From positions 248,001 to 312,000 of the forward strand of contig NZ_JXRQ01000025.1 in NCBI RefSeq assembly GCF_000829445.1: a stretch of DNA of 64,000 nucleotides. The letters are read 5' to 3'. Shown here piece by piece: positions 18,224 through 25,884 of this stretch (positions within the stretch are counted from its first letter, which is position 1; the number at the start of each line of letters is the position of its first letter). This DNA is from Jeotgalibacillus alimentarius. GTDB lineage: Bacteria; Bacillota; Bacilli; Bacillales; Jeotgalibacillaceae. The translations under genes were made by a program, and so were the position numbers. The notes beneath the pieces were generated by a model. That model was not told the DNA's origin, ran no database searches, and saw nothing but the letters and a program-made list of their open reading frames with translations.

Positions 18224-18294
18224 GGGGACGGAGTTAGCACTCTATATGAAGTGCCAACTCCGTCCCTATTTTTTGGAGTATTAACTCCGTCCCC
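18224..18294. repeat. GGGGACGGAGTT palindromic repeat, locus 10 (overlaps a coding end)
   Basis: A three-arm unit beginning 7 bases after the SLH gene stop. Its right-hand arm (18283-18294) overlaps the last codons and the stop codon of the convergent acetamidase gene. Confidence 0.95.
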
Positions 18295-19192
18295 AAACAT
18301 CAACCCCATAAGCCTCCAACACATACCTCGGCACATGAAACTTTGCGGTTTTCAACGGATCTACGATTTGTCCTACCTGGACCTGCCCCACGGCACTCAT
18401 CAGCATGGTCATTTCTGATAAAGAAAGCCCTGTCTGCGGTCTGATCAGGTCGATCATGAGTTCAACTGCTGCATCTGCCGCTTCATCGAGTGTTTCTTTT
18501 GATACAAGCGCTGTCAAGCCTGCTTCGTTTTCTAAAAACGGGTAAGTGATACTATGCCCTTTTACAACTTCTACTGTAATTTTAACAGTAGCCGGGATTT
18601 CAATACCAGAGACGCTCACCTCGCCGTCTCCCATTGCCGCGTGTAGGTCACCTAGTGAGAGCAATCCTCCTTCATGAAACACTGGGAAGTACAATGTTGC
18701 GCCAGTTGTAACTTCTTTTGTATCCATATTTCCCCCGTGCGCACCAGGTGTTCCGCATGAAATGCCCCCCTTTTCAGGCGCCACCCCGATTACCCCAATC
18801 ATCGGGTTCAATGGAATACTTAAATTATCATCAAAAATAGCTTTTCCATCGCGGACCGGTATCATTTTCACCTCGAAATTCTCCATGCGATGCCCCATCA
18901 CACCTAATCCGGGGCCCGTCACCATAACACCCTGGTCACCAATCTCAATATCATCAATCCGGACCTTTAAAATATCCCCTTTTTCCGCACCCTCGACAAA
19001 AATCGGACCAGTCGCAGGATTCACCTTATTCCAGTCAATCGAATCAAAACTTGTTTCCTCTGACTCTATCTGATTCTCAAAACAATCATATGTATCCACC
19101 ACAATCTGATCACCCGATTTCACCTTCATCGCCGGGTCATTCGCCTGATCCATTGCGTAGATGAAGTTTTCTTTTGCTAAATGGTTTGTCAT
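18281..19192 (-). CDS. Acetamidase/formamidase family amidohydrolase
   Basis: A 303-residue enzyme of the FmdA/AmdA family, which hydrolyses short amides to ammonia and the carboxylate. Family landmarks are visible: NPATGPIFVEGAEKGDILKV, the GxGVMG turn, GVIGVAPEKGGISCGTPGAHGGNMD with clustered glycines and Cys, LGDLHAAMGDGE, and LMSAVGQVQVGQIVDP near the end. RBS AAAGGAGCACGAATCA. The final codons (WGRS plus TAA) are encoded by the arm of a palindromic repeat, so the natural C-terminus has been replaced or trimmed. Isolated gene; the amide substrate is unknown. Confidence 0.9.
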   Translation of the reverse strand: MTNHLAKENFIYAMDQANDPAMKVKSGDQIVVDTYDCFENQIESEETSFDSIDWNKVNPATGPIFVEGAEKGDILKVRIDDIEIGDQGVMVTGPGLGVMGHRMENFEVKMIPVRDGKAIFDDNLSIPLNPMIGVIGVAPEKGGISCGTPGAHGGNMDTKEVTTGATLYFPVFHEGGLLSLGDLHAAMGDGEVSVSGIEIPATVKITVEVVKGHSITYPFLENEAGLTALVSKETLDEAADAAVELMIDLIRPQTGLSLSEMTMLMSAVGQVQVGQIVDPLKTAKFHVPRYVLEAYGVDVWGRS

Positions 19193-19302
19193 TGATTCGT
19201 GCTCCTTTCAGAATGGATTTATTTATATATTTCTAGATGCGCGAAATAGAATTCCTTTATTTTTCTGGAAGGAGTCTGGTCGCCTGGGTTGCCTGGTGTT
19301 TG

Positions 19303-19395
19303 GGGGACGGAGTTAATACTCCACTTTTCATATCAACTCTGTCCCCGAACCTTGCAAACTCTGTCCCCAAATTCCGAAGTGCAAACTCCGTCCCC
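19303..19395. repeat. GGGGACGGAGTT palindromic repeat, locus 11
   Basis: Left CCG-type arm followed by three right arms (CTG, CTG, CCG), between the acetamidase start and the end of the SLH gene at 19460. Confidence 0.95.
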
Positions 19396-19459
19396 AGGAA
19401 AAGAGAGCAAGAAAAAACGGGCAAAGCCACAGCTTCACCCGCTCCAACAAAATATTTAA

Positions 19460-20797
19460 TTACTCAAATTCATTCAACGGAGGCTGCTCAAAGAAATAGT
19501 AGCCATCTGTTATTGAAAGTGTTGTGATGTATTGATCCTGCGGTGAGTAAACATAGACGCCGTTACGATTCAGGTGTCTATAGAACTCGAATGGATGGTT
19601 CGATGGCAGGATGGCGTGTGCCGGGTCAATTTCGTTTAATACGCCGTCTGATACTCTTACTTTTCGTGAAGCCTGCATGATATCAAACGGGAAGTAAAAA
19701 TCAGCGGCTTCATCGTACATTTCTGATGTTGCTGAATTCGCAAACATCACTGAAGTCATTCCAGTGCCAAGTCTGAGTACCATCATGTTATCCTGCATAT
19801 GCTTAACAAACAGATTAGCCGTTTTATTATCTCCGGCAATCGGCTCGTCATAAACAGCGGCTACACGGTCAATATCCAACTCTTCAAGCAATTCTGTATA
19901 GCCAGTTCCAGTTTCATCGCTCGCATCCACTGCACGCTGCACATCATACTTTTCAAAAAGATCTCTTGTTATTCCTTGCAGTGTCTCACCTGAAAGTTCT
20001 GTCGCGATAAATGTATCGATACGTTCGAGCTCAAGATCTGCCAGTTGTTTCTCAAGCTCCGCAGCGTTAAGACCTGCGTCAATTAAAGCTGTGGATCCAT
20101 CATTAAATTCGATTACTGCAGCATTCCCTGCATCATCAGCGAGGAAATGAACCTGCGTTTTAACCAGCGGCTGATCTATGTAGTCAAATGTTCTTTTCAA
20201 AAATACTGCAAAATGCTGTCTTGATGTGCTCTCAAAAGGTCTGAACGTACCGTCTTCATAACCGGTCGTAATCTCCGCCAATGCAAGTGTTGCGACGTTA
20301 CCCCGAAGCTCCGGGCCAAGATTCTCAGTGTCTTTAAAAGTCACCGGATCTCCCATTCCGCCAGCCTGAATCACATACGCATTCTTCAACACTTTAGCAA
20401 TCTGACTTCTATTGATCGGAGCACCTGCATTAAACACAAGCTCACCATTCTCATTCGTATTCCCACTGATAAATCCAAGCGAATGAGCAATCAGCGCTTC
20501 CTGATAGCCATACATTCCTTCACTCAAATCAGCAAAGCCGGGATCTTTTGCCTCATAATTTTCAATCTGCAGTTCTGTAAAACCAATATCTCTTAAAATC
20601 AGCTGAATCGCATTTAAACGATTAATCGGTTCCTCCGGTCTGAATGTGCCATCAGGATAACCATTGATCACCCCACGCTCCACCAGCCATGAAATCTCAT
20701 CCTCATACATACCTACATCTGTAAAACCTGCTGCCTTCGAAGGCAAAATCGGTAACACCAGAAACAACGCCAATACAGTCATCAATAATTTCTTCAT
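19460..20797 (-). CDS. SLH protein with a motif-less metallo-beta-lactamase-like domain
   Basis: A 445-residue secreted protein: signal peptide, three SLH repeats (about 22-195), then a domain (about 205-440) that tracks the ComEC-type MBL fold of the protein at 22293. It has VIEFNDGSTALIDAG where the relative has ILIEHTNGEVTLVDAG, and LERIDTFIATELSGETLQGI where the relative has TRIDTLIITHPDADHVGGA. The zinc-binding HxDxDH motif is thus missing, and no other histidine cluster replaces it. Probably a catalytically inactive paralogue. The ATG at 20797 follows AAAGGGGATATT. Confidence 0.82.
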   Translation of the reverse strand: MKKLLMTVLALFLVLPILPSKAAGFTDVGMYEDEISWLVERGVINGYPDGTFRPEEPINRLNAIQLILRDIGFTELQIENYEAKDPGFADLSEGMYGYQEALIAHSLGFISGNTNENGELVFNAGAPINRSQIAKVLKNAYVIQAGGMGDPVTFKDTENLGPELRGNVATLALAEITTGYEDGTFRPFESTSRQHFAVFLKRTFDYIDQPLVKTQVHFLADDAGNAAVIEFNDGSTALIDAGLNAAELEKQLADLELERIDTFIATELSGETLQGITRDLFEKYDVQRAVDASDETGTGYTELLEELDIDRVAAVYDEPIAGDNKTANLFVKHMQDNMMVLRLGTGMTSVMFANSATSEMYDEAADFYFPFDIMQASRKVRVSDGVLNEIDPAHAILPSNHPFEFYRHLNRNGVYVYSPQDQYITTLSITDGYYFFEQPPLNEFE

Positions 20798-20890
20798 AAT
20801 ATCCCCTTTCATTTTTTGTAATATTAATGTAACATAAAAGTAATTTAAATGTAATTAAAAAGGGAAAAATTTTTATTTTTGGATGTTTGG

Positions 20891-21628
20891 CTATTTGAAA
20901 CCAATAGCATCCTCACTCCCCCCCATATTTCCATGGTGTTTATTAAATAACCTGTTATCCTCCCAGCACCCCAATTCCCAAATCACCTTAGCTGCCTGAG
21001 CACGGATTGCAGTTTGTTTTGGTCTGAACTCTCCTTCTGCATTACCTGTCATAATTTCAATCTCATACATAGCGTTAACTTCTTTTTTAAAATGGATCTG
21101 GCGGTGGTCTTTGTAAGGTGCTGTGATGAAGGTCTGGTAATTGGTGAGGTGAATGATGTTGTAGGCACGATGCAGGATAACAGCCATTTGCTCGCGGGTG
21201 ATCGCGCGGTGCGGAGCGAAGGTTTCGGGTGAGATTCCTCTGATAATACCTGCTTCATAAGCTGCACTGATTTCATACTGAAGACTTCCATAAACGTCTT
21301 GAAAGTAGATGGTGTAAACGGGTTTGAGGTTAAGTAACCTGGAGATCATAGTGGTAAATTGAGCACGTGTGATTTTTTCTTCGGGGGTAAAAGTGCCATC
21401 CGGCTTGCCGGTAATAATCTGTGATTCAGCGAGGGAATTAATGTAGTCCTTAGCCCAATGATTGGTGACGTCTGTAAAAATAGTGGTATCAGAGTGAGTA
21501 TTAGAGGTGCAATCGAGGTTTTCATACAGTTTATTGGCTTCAGCAACAGCTGACTTCAACGGCCAGGGGCTATTCAGTACGCATAATAAAATGAAAATAC
21601 ACTTTATTAAAAATGATTTTTGAGACAG
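20891..21628 (-). CDS. SLH-only surface protein with a probable CTG start
   Basis: About 245 residues. Reading upstream of the in-frame TTG at 21559 continues without stop to CTG at 21628, 6 bases after GGAGGG, and adds a good signal peptide (SQKSFLIKCIFILLCVLN, A-x-A near KSAVAEA). Three SLH repeats fill residues about 45-225 (TDVTNHWAKDYINSLAESQ; YEISAAYEAGIIRGISPETF; QIHFKKEVNAMYEIEIMTG). There is no other domain. It is most similar in repeat sequence to the C-terminal SLH block of the phosphodiesterase at 10176, so it could be the residue of a larger enzyme that lost its catalytic half. Confidence 0.7.
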   Translation of the reverse strand: MSQKSFLIKCIFILLCVLNSPWPLKSAVAEANKLYENLDCTSNTHSDTTIFTDVTNHWAKDYINSLAESQIITGKPDGTFTPEEKITRAQFTTMISRLLNLKPVYTIYFQDVYGSLQYEISAAYEAGIIRGISPETFAPHRAITREQMAVILHRAYNIIHLTNYQTFITAPYKDHRQIHFKKEVNAMYEIEIMTGNAEGEFRPKQTAIRAQAAKVIWELGCWEDNRLFNKHHGNMGGSEDAIGFK

Positions 21629-21781
21629 ATAAATCCCTCCAATAATTTATGTATTAATAAAAAGATAGTCTTTAACTATAAAAATGGATACGATATATTG
21701 AGGTTTTTGCAGGAGATATCTAGAAGATTAGCTGAGGTGAATTTATCATAGCATAATTTGGAGGTGAATCAAGAAAAATTT

Positions 21782-21890
21782 GGGGACGGAGTTAACACTC
21801 TATAACCAGAGTCAACTCTGTCCCCAATTGGTGGAGTGCGAACTCCGTCCCGGCTCTGAACTCTGTACCCGAAGCGCAAACTCCGTCCCC
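21782..21890. repeat. GGGGACGGAGTT palindromic repeat, locus 12
   Basis: Five arms: CCG left, CTG right, CCG right, CTG right (TGTACCC variant), CCG right. It ends 5 bases before the stop codon of the DUF3006 gene. Confidence 0.95.
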
Positions 21891-21895
21891 AGTAT

Positions 21896-22144
21896 TCAGT
21901 CTATATTCTTCAATCTTTCCATTCTCTTTTTCATTGCATTACGCCTGGCTTCGGTCAAATCATGCTTCGGTTCGCTGATGAATGTTTCATCAGTAGCTTC
22001 TTTCACATCAATCATAAGCCCTTCAGAAATCTCATAACTGAAGCTACTGTCAGCCACATATTCTTCAACCGATTCATCTTCCTGCCAGAGCAGTCTGACC
22101 AGACCGTTTTCAATTGAATCTATCGTGTATAAACCTTTTCGCAT
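21896..22144 (-). CDS. DUF3006 domain protein
   Basis: An 82-residue protein, MRKGLYTIDSIENGLVRLLWQ... with the beta-rich DUF3006 core (YTIDSIENGLVRLLWQEDESV) and a basic C-terminal helix. The start ATG at 22144 follows TAGGAGGGTTTTC. DUF3006 genes are commonly found next to secreted ComEC-like metallo-beta-lactamase genes, as here, although a repeat array separates the two. The role is unknown. Confidence 0.8.
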   Translation of the reverse strand: MRKGLYTIDSIENGLVRLLWQEDESVEEYVADSSFSYEISEGLMIDVKEATDETFISEPKHDLTEARRNAMKKRMERLKNID

Positions 22145-22164
22145 GAAAACCCTCCTAGCAATTT

Positions 22165-22283
22165 GGGGACGGAGGTAACACTCTATATCCATTGTCAACT
22201 CTGTCCCCGAGTTGTAGAGTGTAAACTCCGTCCCCTCGCAACCCAACTCTGTCCCCAATTCACGGAGTCTAAACTCCGTCCCC
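22165..22283. repeat. GGGGACGGAGTT palindromic repeat, locus 13
   Basis: Five arms alternating CCG and CTG types inside the two-gene unit, between the SLH-MBL stop codon (10 bases away) and the DUF3006 start. Confidence 0.95.
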
Positions 22284-22292
22284 AATTGAAAA

Positions 22293-24050
22293 TCAGTCGA
22301 GCTCGTGCACAACATTTCCATCTGGATCAATCAGCTGGGCTGCATCGCCATCGTTGTTCCAGATATATGCGCCTGTCCAAAGCAGACGGTTAGCTCCTGC
22401 AGTTGCACCATTTCCGGAGACGATTTGTACGCTTGCACCTGCTGATAGCACGTAGTCATCCGGGAATGTGTATGTCTGATTCCCTTCAACGCTCACAAGT
22501 GTCCAGCCGCTCATGCTGACATCAGTTGATCCTTGATTTTCGATCGTTACAACTTCTGTATCAAGATTTTTACCAGTGATACGAAGATCATCTGACAAGT
22601 CGCCGTCATCGCCAGGCACTGGTTCAGGTTCTGGTTCTGGTGTTGGCTCCGGCACAGTAAACTCTCCACCCTTTTCAACAATCAGGCCGTCACCATCGCT
22701 TGTAAAAATAACTGATCCATCTTCAGTCGCATAGATGTCAACCGGATACTGCGTCAGGCGCTGCACCACTTCATCATGCGGGTGGCCATAAGAATTATCT
22801 CCAAATGAAAGCACGGCATAATCAGGGTCAACCGCTGCTAAAAATGCTGCAGAAGTTCCTGTGTTTGAACCGTGGTGCGACACTTTCAGGACTTCAGACT
22901 CCAGGTCCATTCCGCTCTCCACAAGTTCTTCTTCCACTTCAATTCCGGCATCACCAGTCAGCATAAAGTCCATTTCACCGTGAGTCAGCTTGAGCACAAT
23001 GGACCCATCATTCATATCACTTGCTTCAGGGTCAACTGCAATCGCAGAAAGATCCGTGCGCACATCATCTGAAAGCTCGTCTCCCACTCTTACATCACTG
23101 TAAAAAACGCCCGTATCTTCAATCGCACCCAGGTAATCTTCAAACACCTGCGTCGTATGGACCTGACCGCTGTCAAAGACCTCTTTTACATCATAATTGC
23201 GAATCACATCAGCAGCCCCGCCAACGTGGTCTGCATCCGGATGCGTAATAATCAGCGTATCAATCCGTGTCACACCTTCAGCCTGCAACGCCGTTTCCGT
23301 CACAGAACCATAACGTCCCGCATCCACAAGCGTCACCTCACCATTAGTATGCTCAATCAAAATCGCATCGCCCTGACCAACATCAAGGAACGTCACATCC
23401 ATCTCACCAAGCTCGCCAGTCTGACCTGAACCGCCGTTATCACGGAACGATTCATTTAAAAGACGTGCCATAAACAATGCAAAGTGCTGGCGCTGAAGCT
23501 TATTTTCAGGCTTGAAAGAACCATCCTGATAACCCGTCGTTACCCCGGCATTCGCAATTCTGCTGATATGCTCACTCGCCCAGTGACCGTTTGCCACATC
23601 TCTAAATGAATAATCCTTACCAGAAGAAAGATCATATCCTTCCGCCATAATCTTCGCCATCTGCGCACGTGTCAAAGTTCCATATGCATCAAAAAAGCGC
23701 GACCCATTTTCAGCTGTCTTGCCTCCAATAAACCCAAGCTCAACAGCCTTTGCAATTTCTTTATAACCATACTCCCCGGGACGCAGATCCGTAAAACCAG
23801 GATCAAGCACCTCATTCTCTTCAATATTCATAATCCCCATCTCACGCAAAATCATCTGAACCGCCTGCAGCCTGTTCAGCGCGTTGCCCGGACGGAACGT
23901 ACCATCATCATACCCCTTAATAATTCCCTCACCAGTCAGAAAATCAATTTCATCTGCGTACATACTGACATCCCTGAATGCAGCATCAGCTGATAAAGGC
24001 GTTGCCAGAAGCAAACTGGCTGTTACCGTTGAAACAAATAATTTTTTCAT
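22293..24050 (-). CDS. SLH-anchored ComEC-like metallo-beta-lactamase with lamin-tail domain
   Basis: 585 residues: signal peptide; three SLH repeats (about 24-195); an MBL-fold hydrolase (about 212-460) with DVTFLDVGQGDAILIEH, LIITHPDADHVGG, LTGDAG and VSHHGSNTG metal sites; a PEPEPEP linker; and a C-terminal lamin-tail domain (about 485-585: VVTIENQGSTDVSMSGWTL, LLWTGAYIWNNDGDAAQL). The ComEC-type MBL is a presumed phosphodiesterase/nuclease; lamin-tail domains often accompany secreted nucleases. An extracellular DNA-processing role is inferred. The 5' leader holds a GAAGACCCGGG hairpin 25 bases upstream. RBS AAGGAGGCAACGAC. Confidence 0.9.
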   Translation of the reverse strand: MKKLFVSTVTASLLLATPLSADAAFRDVSMYADEIDFLTGEGIIKGYDDGTFRPGNALNRLQAVQMILREMGIMNIEENEVLDPGFTDLRPGEYGYKEIAKAVELGFIGGKTAENGSRFFDAYGTLTRAQMAKIMAEGYDLSSGKDYSFRDVANGHWASEHISRIANAGVTTGYQDGSFKPENKLQRQHFALFMARLLNESFRDNGGSGQTGELGEMDVTFLDVGQGDAILIEHTNGEVTLVDAGRYGSVTETALQAEGVTRIDTLIITHPDADHVGGAADVIRNYDVKEVFDSGQVHTTQVFEDYLGAIEDTGVFYSDVRVGDELSDDVRTDLSAIAVDPEASDMNDGSIVLKLTHGEMDFMLTGDAGIEVEEELVESGMDLESEVLKVSHHGSNTGTSAAFLAAVDPDYAVLSFGDNSYGHPHDEVVQRLTQYPVDIYATEDGSVIFTSDGDGLIVEKGGEFTVPEPTPEPEPEPVPGDDGDLSDDLRITGKNLDTEVVTIENQGSTDVSMSGWTLVSVEGNQTYTFPDDYVLSAGASVQIVSGNGATAGANRLLWTGAYIWNNDGDAAQLIDPDGNVVHELD

Positions 24051-24074
24051 GTCGTTGCCTCCTTATGTATGAGT

Positions 24075-24101
24075 GAAGACCCGGGACAGTCCCGGGTCTT
24101 C
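24075..24101. repeat. GAAGACCCGGG hairpin (family C), copy 1
   Basis: Perfect palindrome GAAGACCCGGGAC / GTCCCGGGTCTTC. It sits in the 5' leader of the SLH-MBL gene without a T run on that strand, so it is not a simple terminator there. Confidence 0.8.
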
Positions 24102-24110
24102 GGTTTGTTT

Positions 24111-24181
24111 GGAGACGGAGTTTACACTCCAAATAGAGTATTAACTCTGTCCTCCGAAAATAGAGTGTTAACTCCGTCCTC
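24111..24181. repeat. GGGGACGGAGTT palindromic repeat, locus 14 (degenerate)
   Basis: Arms GGAGACGGAGTTT, AACTCTGTCCTCC and AACTCCGTCCTC show several substitutions. It is the last copy before the microcompartment locus. Confidence 0.85.
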
Positions 24182-24186
24182 AAAAC

Positions 24187-24213
24187 AAAAAGAGCTTCAT
24201 ATTAAAAGCTCTT
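24187..24213 (-). terminator. Terminator of the microcompartment operon
   Basis: Minus-strand hairpin AAGAGCTT / AAGCTCTT with TAATATG loop followed by TTTTTGTTTTG. It lies 78 bases after the CoA-transferase beta stop. Confidence 0.8.
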
Positions 24214-24290
24214 AATAACATTTCACTATTATACAATTATATTACAATAAGTTTGTTTTTCAAATCTCTTAAACCATCTTTATACTTTTT

Positions 24291-25004
24291 TCAAAACTCC
24301 AATCCACGTAATTTTTTCGGGTCAATTTTATTGAGCGTCTGAAGTTCTTTAGTTGTGGGCGGTTCAGTGTGGTAAATAGTTTGGTAGTCCAGATCAAAGT
24401 CTGTTGCCTGTTGGACTTCTTCTATTGTGACGCCTGGGTGCAGGGCATCGAGTGTCAGGTTGGTGCCGTTGAATCCGAAGACACAGAGAGGCGTAACGAT
24501 TTTCCACAGGTTTCCTCTTGTTGTGATGAAGTCGACATCTTTTACGAATGTTCTTTTATCATGCTTAGCCCGCCAGATAATTGCTTTTTTGGCTGTCGGG
24601 ATCAAGACGGCACTTCCCGCTCCTCCAGGGAGTCTTACTTTCGGTTTTTTGTAAGTTCCAATCACTGAAGCATTGACATTGCCGTAGTAATCAAATTGAA
24701 CTCCGCCTAAAAAAGCGACATCAAGTTTCCCTCTCATGGAAAGGTCAAAGATTTCTTCCAATGGGAATGTGCTCTCGGCATTTCTTGTCAGATCAGAGCC
24801 CGCGGATGAATAGTCTGCCTGTCTGATATTAGCCGGGTTGACACCACCTGGGATATTGAGCTGAACGAGTTCAGGAGCATGTAACGCCTTAGCAAGCTGC
24901 ATTGCAACCATTGGAAGATGAGAGGATACGCCCTGAAAAACGGTTTCTCTATCTTGTAAAAGTCTTGAGATCACAATTGTCATCAAATCACTTTTATCAT
25001 ACAT
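24291..25004 (-). CDS. CoA-transferase beta subunit (GctB/IpdB-like)
   Basis: A 237-residue class I CoA-transferase beta-type subunit: FQGVSSHLPMVAMQLAKALHAPELVQLNIPGGVNP, SMRGKLDVAFLGGVQFDYYGNVNASVIG, LPGGAGSAVLIPTAKKAIIW. The usual catalytic-glutamate SENG-type motif is not obvious, as in IpdB-like hydrolases, so transferase activity is uncertain. Its ATG directly follows the alpha-subunit stop (TGA-ATG). It is the last gene of the microcompartment operon. Possible roles are moving CoA between acyl groups formed from the aldehyde product, or recovering CoA; this is inference. Confidence 0.85.
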   Translation of the reverse strand: MYDKSDLMTIVISRLLQDRETVFQGVSSHLPMVAMQLAKALHAPELVQLNIPGGVNPANIRQADYSSAGSDLTRNAESTFPLEEIFDLSMRGKLDVAFLGGVQFDYYGNVNASVIGTYKKPKVRLPGGAGSAVLIPTAKKAIIWRAKHDKRTFVKDVDFITTRGNLWKIVTPLCVFGFNGTNLTLDALHPGVTIEEVQQATDFDLDYQTIYHTEPPTTKELQTLNKIDPKKLRGLEF

Positions 25005-25868
25005 TCAGGATTTCACTCCCCTCTGACGATCAGTATAGCTGCGTCCATGATCCTGTTTTTCATACGATGCCACCCACTTTTTGAGTTGGTCAGTCGAATC
25101 AGCTTCTGTAAATGCTTTGATGTCACGGTGGTTCACATCATACTTCCCTTCACATGAACACGGAGCGGCACCTTTAGGCATTTCCACTACTGCTTCTGTT
25201 AAAAATCCAGGAATAACAATTTTATCCTTCTGGAATTTCAGCTGACCAGCAGGCACGACTCTTTCAGCGGTAATGATGACTTTATCAGCTGCACGGCTGA
25301 TTAGTGCATCTTCATATTTTGCCCCTTCAATGATGGCATTACCCTCTTCGTCACAAACCTGTACATGAATAACTGCCACGTGAGGCTTCAGTGTTTTAAC
25401 AAGGGTGACAGGCTCAGCTGTCTCTTGTTCAAAAGGGTTCTCCACTACCATAAAATAATCGTTTTCGTGTAATAAACCTCCGTATTGAAGACCATGAACA
25501 GGCATAAAAGGTACATTCATTGTTGCTCCACGCAGTGCACAGATAACGGTATAGCAAGCATGCTCATTCCCTTGAATAATCCCGCTCTCAACACCTCTGC
25601 GATAGTGCGTGGCCAGCCCGTATTTCGTTTCATAGCTGACGAAACCGGCGTGAACGGTTTTGACGAGTCCGAAAGCGCAAAGCAGATCGACATCCATAGC
25701 AGCTGCTGTTTTGACAACTTCAAGATTCTTTTTACCTTGACGGACAATCTCACGGATAAATCCCATAGGTGCTCTGTGAAGGACATTCCCGCTAAATGCC
25801 AGAAGTGAACCGTCTTTTATGTACTGATCAACTGCTTCTTTCAAATCCATCTTTTTTTTGTTTTTCAA
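25005..25868 (-). CDS. CoA-transferase alpha subunit (GctA/IpdA-like)
   Basis: A 287-residue alpha-type subunit: DLKEAVDQYIKDGSLLAFSGNVLHRAPMGFIREIVRQGKKNLEVVKTA opens the Rossmann-like CoA-transferase fold, and CDEEGNAIIEGAKYEDALISRAADKVIITAERVV closes it. It pairs with the next gene. The start is TTG at 25868, 9 bases after GGGAGG. It lies 16 bases after the flavoprotein stop in the microcompartment operon. No encapsulation helix is seen, so it probably acts in the cytosol. Substrate unknown. Confidence 0.86.
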   Translation of the reverse strand: MKNKKKMDLKEAVDQYIKDGSLLAFSGNVLHRAPMGFIREIVRQGKKNLEVVKTAAAMDVDLLCAFGLVKTVHAGFVSYETKYGLATHYRRGVESGIIQGNEHACYTVICALRGATMNVPFMPVHGLQYGGLLHENDYFMVVENPFEQETAEPVTLVKTLKPHVAVIHVQVCDEEGNAIIEGAKYEDALISRAADKVIITAERVVPAGQLKFQKDKIVIPGFLTEAVVEMPKGAAPCSCEGKYDVNHRDIKAFTEADSTDQLKKWVASYEKQDHGRSYTDRQRGVKS

Positions 25869-25884
25869 AGCCGTTTCCCTCCCG

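Noticed and set aside
1310-24181. CRISPR array
   Set aside because: Repeats are palindromic, irregularly spaced over kilobases, lie between ordinary genes and have no cas genes.
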